Positions 50,320-57,972 of a stretch of DNA of 64,000 nucleotides are shown here, piece by piece. The position numbers were made by a program, and so were the translations under genes. Location of the stretch: contig NZ_JAQUCA010000008.1 in the NCBI RefSeq assembly GCF_028686475.1, positions 62,001 to 126,000 of the forward strand, in the 5' to 3' direction. The stretch is from Giesbergeria sp. (GTDB lineage Bacteria > Pseudomonadota > Gammaproteobacteria > Burkholderiales > Burkholderiaceae_C). Numbering within the stretch: the first letter of the stretch is position 1; every line of letters starts with the position of its first letter. The notes beneath the pieces are model-generated. The model ran no database searches, was not told the origin of the DNA, and saw nothing but the letters and a program-made list of their open reading frames with translations.

Positions 50320-51234
50320 ATGGAAATCGCCCTCATCCTTGTTGTTATTGCCGTGATTTTTATTGCGCGCTCCATCAAAGTGGTGCCCCAGCAAAACGCT
50401 TGGGTCAAAGAGCGCCTGGGCAAGTATGCGGGCACGCTCAGCCCTGGCTTGAACTTTTTGGTGCCGTTTGTCGATAAGGTGGCCTACAAACACAGCCTGA
50501 AAGAAATCCCACTGGATGTGCCCAGCCAAGTGTGTATCACCCGCGACAACACCCAGCTGCAAGTGGATGGCATTTTGTATTTTCAGGTAACCGACCCGAT
50601 GCGTGCCAGCTATGGCTCCAGCAACTACATCATGGCCGTGACGCAGTTGGCACAAACCAGCCTGCGTAGCGTGATTGGCAAGCTCGAATTGGACAAAACC
50701 TTTGAAGAGCGCGACATCATCAACGCCCAAATTGTGCAAGCGATTGACGAGGCGGCCCTCAACTGGGGTGTGAAGGTGCTGCGCTACGAAATCAAAGATT
50801 TGACACCCCCGAAAGAAATTTTGCACGCCATGCAGGCGCAAATCACGGCGGAACGTGAAAAGCGCGCCCTGATTGCCGCCTCCGAGGGGCGGCGCCAAGA
50901 GCAAATTAACATCGCCACCGGCGAGCGCGAAGCCTTTATTGCCCGCTCCGAAGGCGAAAAACAAGCTGCCATCAACAAGGCCCAAGGCGAAGCCACTGCC
51001 ATCATGACGCTGGCCTCGGCCTCGGCGCAAGCCATTGAACGCGTGGCCACCGCCATCCGCCAGCCCGGCGGCGAGCAAGCAGTGCAGCTGAAAGTGGCCG
51101 AAAAAGCGGTAGAAGCCTATGGCAAACTGGCCCAAGATGCCACCACCACCCTGATTGTGCCCAGCAACATGAGCGAAGTCTCAACCCTGATTGCCTCGGC
51201 CATGAAGATGGTGCAGGTTGAGCGCAAATCTTAA
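50320..51234 (+). CDS. SPFH/band-7 (stomatin-like, QmcA) protein
   Basis: VVPQQNAWVKERLGKYAGTLSPGLNFLVPFVDKVAYKHSLKEIPLDVPSQVCITRDNTQLQVDGILYFQVTDP. Confidence 0.93.
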   Translation: MEIALILVVIAVIFIARSIKVVPQQNAWVKERLGKYAGTLSPGLNFLVPFVDKVAYKHSLKEIPLDVPSQVCITRDNTQLQVDGILYFQVTDPMRASYGSSNYIMAVTQLAQTSLRSVIGKLELDKTFEERDIINAQIVQAIDEAALNWGVKVLRYEIKDLTPPKEILHAMQAQITAEREKRALIAASEGRRQEQINIATGEREAFIARSEGEKQAAINKAQGEATAIMTLASASAQAIERVATAIRQPGGEQAVQLKVAEKAVEAYGKLAQDATTTLIVPSNMSEVSTLIASAMKMVQVERKS

Positions 51235-52066
51235 ACCTGCTCTAACCCCCCTGTCCTCTGCCTCAGACCATCGCCCGACGAACCACCCCCTGCGACATGA
51301 GTACCTCACGGGCTACACCCTCGATGATGTGTACGGACAAACGCCTGCGGTGCTGTCCTCGGGGCAGCATGACGACCGCTTTTATGCGAACTTGTACCAA
51401 ACCTTGGCCAAGGGGGAAGATTTTCGGGCTACCTTTGTCAACAAGCGGCGCGATGGCTCTATTTTTCATGCCGAGCAAAGCATTTCTCCCATCAGCGACG
51501 AAAAAGGCTGTATTACGCACTACATCAGCGTGAGCAAAGACATCACCACACGGGTCAATAAAGAGCAAGCGCTGGTTTATGCCGCCACCCACGACAAACT
51601 TACCGGTCTTTACAACCGCCGACACGGCGAAAAGCTGCTCAACGAAGCCTATCTTTACGCCCAAGCCCAGCAGGAACCCCTGAGCTTGCTCGTATGTGAC
51701 ATTGACCACTTCAAGCAAATCAATGACCGTTTTGGTCACCCCGCTGGCGACCGGGCTTTGCACAACGTGGCCACGCACTTGCTGCACGGAGTACGCAGTC
51801 GCGACCCGGTCATTCGCTGGGGCGGGGAGGAATTTATCATTGTGCTGAGCCAATGCGCTGCCGCACCTGCCTTTGAGTTGGCCGAACGTCTACGCCATCG
51901 CCTCCAAAACTACCGCGATGCAGAAGTGGGTTCATTGACTTTATCCTTAGGTCTGGCCACCCTCAAAACCAACGAAACGCTAGAGCAGCTGATTGCCCGT
52001 GCCGATGCAGCGGCCTACCAAGCCAAACACCAAGGGCGCAACCGCACCGTGGTGGCCAGCGGATAA
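51218..52066 (+). CDS. PAS(truncated)-GGDEF diguanylate cyclase
   Basis: Partial PAS YLTGYTLDDVYGQTPAVLSSGQHDDRF; HDKLTGLYNRRHGEKLL; RWGGEEFIIVL active-site motif. Confidence 0.85.
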   Translation: MSANLKPALTPLSSASDHRPTNHPLRHEYLTGYTLDDVYGQTPAVLSSGQHDDRFYANLYQTLAKGEDFRATFVNKRRDGSIFHAEQSISPISDEKGCITHYISVSKDITTRVNKEQALVYAATHDKLTGLYNRRHGEKLLNEAYLYAQAQQEPLSLLVCDIDHFKQINDRFGHPAGDRALHNVATHLLHGVRSRDPVIRWGGEEFIIVLSQCAAAPAFELAERLRHRLQNYRDAEVGSLTLSLGLATLKTNETLEQLIARADAAAYQAKHQGRNRTVVASG

Positions 52067-52126
52067 TTATTTCTGCCCTGCTACGCAGATGAAGCTCAAT
52101 TTATCGCCTATAATAATAGGCTACGC

Positions 52127-52216
<90 letters not shown>

Positions 52217-52228
52217 TCAGATAGACCA

Positions 52229-52265
52229 AAGCCAGCCAACTACAGCCAGTTGACTGGCTTTTTCA
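52229..52265 (+). terminator. terminator downstream of tRNA-Ser
   Basis: AGCCAGCCAACT-ACAGCC-AGTTGACTGGCTTTTT. Confidence 0.8.
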
Positions 52266-52331
52266 TTGGGCAAGTGGGCATGGTATCGGCCAAAGAAGAC
52301 CACCTAGCCCCATAGACAGCCACCACGCAAC

Positions 52332-52400
52332 CGGGGAAAAATTCGGGGAACAGATTCACCCCGTACCCCGGTACCGGGGAACACCACCCCGATACCCCCT
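52332..52400. repeat. CGGGGAA repeats and palindrome, candidate integrase arm-type sites (left)
   Basis: CCGGGGAAAAATTCGGGGAACAG...CCCCGGTACCGGGGAACACCACCCCG, including perfect palindrome CCCCGGTACCGGGG at 52367-52380. Confidence 0.5.
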
Positions 52401-52412
52401 TTGGAGCTGTCC

Positions 52413-52583
52413 ATGCCACTGACCGACGTTGATTGCAAAAACGCCACTTGCCCACCTGAACGAAAACTCATTCACATGGGCCTAGAGGTCAAGTCTTTGG
52501 GCAAGGTAGGCGGCACGGTTAAATGGGCTGTGGGAAGTTGCGACAACGGGGGATATTGTTCACATGAAATCTCCCACAGCTAA
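52413..52583 (+). pseudogene. N-terminal fragment of tyrosine integrase (DUF4102/P4-type)
   Basis: MPLTDVDCKNATCPPERKLIHMGLEVKSLGKVGGTVKW resembles the DUF4102 integrase N-terminus; truncated next to the TnpB right end; lies just 3' of a tRNA. Confidence 0.45.
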
Positions 52584-52700
52584 ACGCAAAGCGTTGTAGC
52601 TGGGGTTTCTCGCTTCATCGACCGGTACGCCAAGATGTTGCCATCTGGACGGTTTACCCATGTCTCTACGAGCGTAAGCTAGGTTGCCCCAGCCGGTTTG
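52562..52700 (-). ncRNA. putative TnpB omegaRNA scaffold / right end of IS605-type element
   Basis: Downstream of tnpB on the same strand: ...CGGTCGATGAAGCGAGAAACCCCAGCTACAACGCTTTGCGTTTAGCTGTGGGAGATTTCATG with a strong hairpin (CCCAGCTA...TAGCTGTGGG) typical of tnpB 3' ends. Ends approximate. Confidence 0.5.
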
Positions 52701-54010
52701 GAGCATTCCGCCCCTACCTTTTGTTTTCTGACCCTTGCCCGCTTGACTTTCTTCTTTGCTACACCCTCGCCCAAAATGAGAGCTACCCCGCGTTTGACCA
52801 GCACCTTGGCGGCGTTGGTGTCGGCGTTGTCGGTGCAATGGCAGCTTTGGCAAACAAACGCGGCTTGAGAGCGCCGGTTGTCTGGGTGAGTGAAACCGCA
52901 GTGGCTGCACTCCTGCGAAGAATAGTGTGCGGGCACTTCGATGCACAGTTTGCCTGCGCGCAGGGCTTTGTATTGTGTGTAAGCCTTGATTTGCCCCCAG
53001 CCTGAAGCCAGGATGGCACGGTTCAGTCCGGCTTTTTGCTGGACGTTTTTACCCGGCTTCTCGGTATCGCCTTTGGCACTGGTAGCCATGTTTTTGACTT
53101 TGAGCGCCTCCAATACATACAGCTTGTAGGCTGGGTCTGCTACCAAGGCATGGCTGGTTTGGTGGCAAAAATCGCGGCGCAGGTCAGTAGCGTATTGCTG
53201 GCATTGGGCTACACGCTGCTTGGCTTTTTTCCAGCGTCCTGAACCTTTAACCCGACGCGCTTGGCGGCGTTGCCAGCGCTTTTTGCGCTTTTCTTGCTGG
53301 ACTAAACGCTTTTTTTCTATTGCCCGAAAATCAAACTGCTGTCCATTGCTGGCCGCCAGTGGAATCTGGACACCTCTGTCCAAGCCTAGCGTGACGCTAC
53401 TCAGTTCAGAAGTGCTGAAGCTGCGTAGCCATTGGGTGATTTCCTCAACGCTAGGTTCGGCGATGCCGTCGTCATAGTTAAAGGACACATGCCTGTGTCC
53501 GGCATGGATGCTCAGGTGGATGGAAGCTGGCAGCGCGTAATCACGGTGCGCTGTAAAAGCCAAGCAGCCCAGGGGATGCTTTTTGGTGCCAAGATGCAGC
53601 AGGTGGTGCGTGACTTTTCCGGTCTCATCTTTGATAGGCTCAAAGGAAAACAATTCGCGCGTAAGCCATACCGATTATTTACCATACTTGGCTTGGATAG
53701 TGGGGCGGCCAGCCAAACCGGCAAAGAAACGGCTGTAAGCCTGCATCCATTTGGCGGCACCATTGCGTAACAGCTGGCTAGGCACCTCAGATAGCCACGG
53801 GGTCAGTTCTGGGTGCTTGAACTGGCTGTATTGTTGGTCTATGGCGGCAAACTGTCCGGTGTGTTGGAGGGACTTGCGGGCAAAGGTGCGAAAATAGCGG
53901 TCTTCTTGCACCTTGGCGTTGTAGATAAAACGCTGGCAACCTATCCATTGCAACAGCACTTTTTCTTGTGCTGGAGTGGGGTAACAACGAAAACAGTTGC
54001 CAATTTGCAT
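52679..54010 (-). pseudogene. tnpB: IS200/IS605-type TnpB (OrfB) RNA-guided nuclease, interrupted by one in-frame TAA
   Basis: Track ORFs 53675..54010 and 52679..53653 are in the same frame, separated by TAA at 53675-53677 then SVWLTRELFSFEP. RuvC motifs LGLDRG, LEALKVKNM, DNADTNAA; zinc finger CSHCGFTHPDNRRSQAAFVCQSC. Confidence 0.88.
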
Positions 54011-54034
54011 CAGATGATTCTATTCTTTATCCAA

Positions 54035-54058
54035 CAAAAAAGGCACTTTGCAAGTGCC
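54035..54058 (-). terminator. terminator-like hairpin upstream of tnpB
   Basis: Perfect palindrome GGCACTTTGCAAGTGCC; on the minus strand it is followed by TTTTTT. Confidence 0.6.
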
Positions 54059-54120
54059 GCTCGCTTGACCCACACCCTGCCTAGCGGCTAGGGTGGGGAA
54101 TGCGCTCGCAAGGAGTTCAA

Positions 54121-54228
54121 AGTCCTGAATGTCCTGCAAGTCCTGCTAACAACCCCAAAACCCCCAATTTTGCTGAAAATTTAGGCAAAAACCCCATTCA
54201 TGCGGACATTGGCGGACATGGCGGACTT
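54121..54228. repeat. cluster of short GTCC(TG)/GCGGAC repeats
   Basis: AGTCCTGAATGTCCTGCAAGTCCTGC (54121-54146) and GCGGACATTGGCGGACATGGCGGACTT (54202-54228). Confidence 0.6.
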
Positions 54229-54289
54229 CAAACAACACAATATCCCCCGCTACCCAAGCTGGCGATGATGATGTTATCGAGGTGGCGTT

Positions 54290-54703
54290 TTGATGGCCGC
54301 CATTACCTACCCTCTGGGCCATAAGAGTAAAAGCACCCCGGCCCCAAGCGCTACCGAAGTGCTGGCGCAGGCCCAAGCCTTGGGCGTGGTGCTGGCCTTA
54401 TCCGATGGCGAACTTCGCGCCCGTGGCAACCAAGCTGGCATTGCCAAATTGGCGCAACATATCCGCAACTGCAAGCCTGAATTGGTAGAGCTACTGGCAC
54501 CGCTTACTGTGGCCCCAGACCCGGCAAAGCCCTTGCCCAAGTTCCACGCGGCCCAGCCGTGGTGCGCCCTAGACCGTGAGTTCCAAGCCCACTATTGGCA
54601 GTGCCCGGCGTGCAAGGCTGGTGGGCGAACCCGTGGCCCGCTATGCCCTACCGGCGAACAACTGCAACAGGCAGTTGACAACGCCATGAGTAAGCGCCGA
54701 TAG
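54290..54703 (+). CDS. hypothetical protein with TubC-docking-like N-terminus and CPAC zinc-ribbon-like C-terminus
   Basis: VLAQAQALGVVLALSDGELRARGNQAGIAKLAQHIRNCKPELVELL resembles TubC N-terminal docking domain; WQCPACKAGGRTRGPLC. Followed by a terminator. Confidence 0.65.
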   Translation: MMAAITYPLGHKSKSTPAPSATEVLAQAQALGVVLALSDGELRARGNQAGIAKLAQHIRNCKPELVELLAPLTVAPDPAKPLPKFHAAQPWCALDREFQAHYWQCPACKAGGRTRGPLCPTGEQLQQAVDNAMSKRR

Positions 54704-54732
54704 CCAGCACCACCACAGAAACCCAGCACTAG

Positions 54733-54754
54733 CCCGCCTAGAGCGGGTTTTTTT
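54733..54754 (+). terminator. rho-independent terminator
   Basis: CCCGC-CTAGA-GCGGG-TTTTTTT. Confidence 0.85.
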
Positions 54755-54953
54755 GCGCCAGTTCATACCGGAAGCGGCTGGCATTAAGCAACCGGCCCAA
54801 GTGGTGCCACTGTTGGTAAAGGCCGCCTAAGCCGCAAGACCCCCAGCGCCAGCAAAGGCAAGCCAGCCCAAACCGTGCCTTTTCTGGTGCTTTTCCCCCC
54901 CCATGCCGCCCAGCCCCTAACCGACGTGGGGATGGTTGCGCGTGGCGTTCCAT

Positions 54954-54973
54954 GTATAGCAAAATGGCTATAC
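54954..54973. promoter_or_regulatory. palindromic operator upstream of XRE gene
   Basis: GTATAGC-AAAATG-GCTATAC perfect 7-bp inverted repeat ending 1 nt before the ATG. Confidence 0.6.
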
Positions 54974-54974
54974 G

Positions 54975-55253
54975 ATGAAAACATTGCAGCAACTCAAAAG
55001 CCAAATGCTGGCCAGCCCCGAAACCCGTAAGGCATACGACGCTATGGGGGATGAGTTTGGCATGGCCCGTGAACTGATAGCCGCCCGCGCCCGTGCTGGC
55101 CTAAGCCAAGCGGACGTGGCCCAGCGCATGGGCACTACCCAAAGTGCAGTAGCCCGGCTAGAGAGTGGCCAGCGCCCACCATCGTTGCGTAGCGTGCAAC
55201 GCTATGCCCAAGCCATTGGATGCCGTGCTGTGGTGCGATTGGAGTACGCCTAG
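54975..55253 (+). CDS. XRE family HTH regulator (HigA-like antitoxin, apparently orphan)
   Basis: AGLSQADVAQRMGTTQSAVARLESGQRPPSLRSVQRYAQAIGCRAVVRLE Cro/C1 HTH. Confidence 0.85.
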   Translation: MKTLQQLKSQMLASPETRKAYDAMGDEFGMARELIAARARAGLSQADVAQRMGTTQSAVARLESGQRPPSLRSVQRYAQAIGCRAVVRLEYA

Positions 55254-55324
55254 CCTGTTTGGCCGTGGCCTTTTCTGGTGCATCCCTGCCCAAAACCAAC
55301 ACCCTAGCCCCAAAAAGTTAAACT

Positions 55325-55603
55325 GTGTACAACCTTTGGAGCAACACCATTCACACTTCTACCCTTCGCACTGTGGGCGGTTCTATCGCCCTGACCATCC
55401 CGCAAAAGCTGGCGCGTGCCTTGGGCTTGCACGCTGGCGACACGGTCAACCTAGATGCCGAGCATGGCCGCCTTGTTGTTGCACCAGTGGCCCGCCGTAG
55501 CTACACCCTAGAGCAAGTGCTGGCCATGCAAGGGGAGGCACCGCTGGTGATAGATACCGACTGGGACACCATGCCAGCCACAGGCCGGGAGGTAGCACTG
55601 TGA
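55325..55603 (+). CDS. AbrB/MazE family antitoxin
   Basis: TSTLRTVGGSIALTIPQKLARALGLHAGDTVNLDAEHGRLVVAP SpoVT-AbrB fold; overlaps downstream toxin. Confidence 0.85.
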   Translation: MYNLWSNTIHTSTLRTVGGSIALTIPQKLARALGLHAGDTVNLDAEHGRLVVAPVARRSYTLEQVLAMQGEAPLVIDTDWDTMPATGREVAL

Positions 55604-55854
55604 GGGCTTTTGAGCGTGGCGACATCGTGGCCCTGACCTTTGACCCCACTTTAGGCCGGGAGCAGCAAGGCCACCGCCCGGCGCTGGTGCTAACCCCACA
55701 AGCCTTTAACCGCTTGGGCCTGATAGGCGTATGCCCTATTACCCAAGGCGGACAGGGTGCCCGTGCTGTGGGTATGGCGGTATCGCTTACGGGTGCTGGT
55801 GTGCCCTTGCTGCACAGCTACCCGGTATTCGACGGGTTGCCATCCTCTACTTGA
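55600..55854 (+). CDS. MazF/PemK-like toxin, probably C-terminally truncated
   Basis: FERGDIVALTFDPTLGREQQGHRPALVLTPQAFNRLGLIGVCPITQGGQGARAVGMAVSLTGAG then divergent VPLLHSYPVFDGLPSST*; shorter than the ~110 aa typical of the family. Confidence 0.75.
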   Translation: MRAFERGDIVALTFDPTLGREQQGHRPALVLTPQAFNRLGLIGVCPITQGGQGARAVGMAVSLTGAGVPLLHSYPVFDGLPSST

Positions 55855-56090
55855 GGCGTGCCATTGCTTGCAGGCATTGCCATTGCCTGCCACGCCAGAG
55901 CCACCACGCCCGGCTATCTGCACTGGCGCGCCAGTTGGCAAAGGCAGGCCACTTAGATGGCCGTGCCCGTGGTACTGCTAAACTGCCAACCCCATAACCG
56001 ACAACCATGTTGCATCCATGCCACGCACTCAAAAAAAGCAAGCTATCAAAATCATAGCGCCTAAACATGGGGCAATTGGAATCCCAAACA

Positions 56091-56136
56091 CGGGGAACAA
56101 AACCAAAACCGGGGAATAAATCGGGGAATAAATTCG
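56091..56136. repeat. CGGGGAA repeats, candidate integrase arm-type sites (right)
   Basis: CGGGGAACAAAACCAAAACCGGGGAATAAATCGGGGAATAAATTCGGG; same motif as at 52332-52400. Confidence 0.5.
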
Positions 56137-56195
56137 GGTTTTTTGACTGTTTTCATTGGTGAATTGGGTTCCCGCCATGCCATTAAATAGAATCA

Positions 56196-56238
56196 AGCCC
56201 GCCAACTACACCTTGTTAGTTTGCGGGCTTTTTTATGC
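56196..56238 (+). terminator. terminator-like hairpin, relative of the tRNA-Ser terminator
   Basis: AAGCCCGCCAACTA...TAGTTTGCGGGCTTTTTT. Confidence 0.7.
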
Positions 56239-56402
56239 TTGGCCCCCGGCAGCATGGCTATCGGCTTGGGTGCTAAAAAATCCGGTGTGTCATGCAATAG
56301 GTGGCAAAAATGGACGTGCTAGGTACGCCACCAAAGCAAAGGGTGCCATGCACTCTAAGCTCTACCTCCTTGGTGTCTGGCCAAGGCTTCACGCGCAAAT
56401 TG

Positions 56403-56615
56403 ATGATTTTTGGCTTGAGCGAAGAGCAAATCGCCGATTTTTTCCTGACCTACGGCGTAGGGGCGTTCATTTTGCTGATGTTGTTCATCATTGGGCAATT
56501 GGCATGGCAGTCTAAGGCGGGCAAGTTTGGCACCATGATTATGTTTATTGGCTTGGGGCTGGGCATTCTGGGCTTTGTGGCCAAAATCGTGTTGCAATCC
56601 ATACTAGAGCGCTGA
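56403..56615 (+). CDS. DUF2788 domain membrane protein
   Basis: LSEEQIADFFLTYGVGAFILLMLFIIGQLAWQSKAGKFGTMIMFIGLGLGILGFVAK. Confidence 0.8.
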   Translation: MIFGLSEEQIADFFLTYGVGAFILLMLFIIGQLAWQSKAGKFGTMIMFIGLGLGILGFVAKIVLQSILER

Positions 56616-56634
56616 GCAGGCACAGCGCTTACGT

Positions 56635-57972
56635 TCAGGCGCTAGGCGGGTCTAGCACCCCCAAACCTGCGGCGGTGCCACTGCGTACCGCCCCTTCTAG
56701 GGTGGCGGGGTAGGGGCCAGCGATGTAGTCGCCACAAGCCCACAGGCCATTGGCAATTTGGCGTGCTGGCCGCTGCAAACCTGGAGTACAGGCAAAGGTG
56801 GCGCGTTTTTCAATCACGGTTTGCACGGGCAGCAGCCCGGCCAAACCCAACTCGCGCTCGGCTTGCGCCAATACTTGTGCTTCTAGGCTGCTGCGGTCGC
56901 CTTGGCTGGCACTGGCCACAAAGGCCAATAAGCCCGCCGGGCCGCCCAATTGCCCTCGGTCAAAAACAAACTGTGCTGGCCCATGCAAATGGCTACGCAA
57001 AGCCAGCATAGGGGCAGACAACACCGCCCCAGAGGGACGCTCTTCTGGCAGCGGCAACTGGGCATACACGGTGGCAATGGCCTGAAATTGCAGCGCCTGC
57101 GCGCTGGCGGCCCAATCACACAGCGGTATCACCATCGGACGCGGCGCGGTCTGGACGCAATGCGACACCAAACGGGCCGCTTCGGTATTGGAGCAGGCCA
57201 GCACCACGGCATCAAACGGCGTGCCGTTGATAAGCCAGCGTCCACTCTGCGGCATGGCATTGAGGGTGCGCGCGCGCACACCGGTACGCACGATGGAGCC
57301 TTGGCCACGCAACCAACGCGCCGCCGCCTCTGGGAAGACTTCGCCCAAATTAACGCGCGGCAACAACAGATTGGAGCCACCCGGCCCGCTAAATAAACTG
57401 TCTTGCAGCACGCGCAAAAACACTTGGCCGCTGGCCTGCGCTGCCGGGGTATTGAGTGCCGCTACACACAGCGGGTCAATAAACTCGTCGATAAGGCGTT
57501 GCGGCAAGCTGGCGCACAAATCGGCCACCGTGTCCTGTGCATCACAACGAAAGCGCTTGAGCTGCCACTTGAGCGCCGCGCGCAGCAGCGCCAGCCGCTC
57601 TGAGCGTGTCCAGCCGGTGGCACGGGCAATGGCCACCAAGGCATCCCAAGGCGGGGGCAGGCGCGGCCATTGCAGCCCGCTGCCATCGGCAAAACGCAAG
57701 GCCAGTGGCAGGCGCAGCAGCGCGACATCCATGTCCACGCCCACATGGCGCATCAGGCGCAGCGATTCGGTATAGGCACCAATCAGAATATGCTGGCCGT
57801 TGTCTAGCACCAACGGCGCTGCATCGCTGCCGCCGTGGGCCACAATAGCCCGCGCCCGGCCACCAATGACGCGCGCCGCCTCCAGCACCGTGGCCCGATG
57901 TCCGGCCTGCACCACGGCCACCGCAGCCGCCATGCCCGCCCAACCGCCCCCAATAATGGCAATTTTTTTCAC
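56635..57972 (-). CDS. hpnE: hydroxysqualene dehydroxylase
   Basis: KIAIIGGGWAGMAAAVAVVQAGHRATVLEAARVIGGRARA; adjacent to hpnD. GTG start at 57972 likely (track start 58008). Confidence 0.9.
   Translation of the reverse strand: MKKIAIIGGGWAGMAAAVAVVQAGHRATVLEAARVIGGRARAIVAHGGSDAAPLVLDNGQHILIGAYTESLRLMRHVGVDMDVALLRLPLALRFADGSGLQWPRLPPPWDALVAIARATGWTRSERLALLRAALKWQLKRFRCDAQDTVADLCASLPQRLIDEFIDPLCVAALNTPAAQASGQVFLRVLQDSLFSGPGGSNLLLPRVNLGEVFPEAAARWLRGQGSIVRTGVRARTLNAMPQSGRWLINGTPFDAVVLACSNTEAARLVSHCVQTAPRPMVIPLCDWAASAQALQFQAIATVYAQLPLPEERPSGAVLSAPMLALRSHLHGPAQFVFDRGQLGGPAGLLAFVASASQGDRSSLEAQVLAQAERELGLAGLLPVQTVIEKRATFACTPGLQRPARQIANGLWACGDYIAGPYPATLEGAVRSGTAAGLGVLDPPSA

Noticed and set aside
54738-55004. 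Minus-strand ORF that could have been a HigB-like toxin beside the XRE gene
   Set aside because: Translation shows no RelE/HigB features and it overlaps the XRE operator and start.
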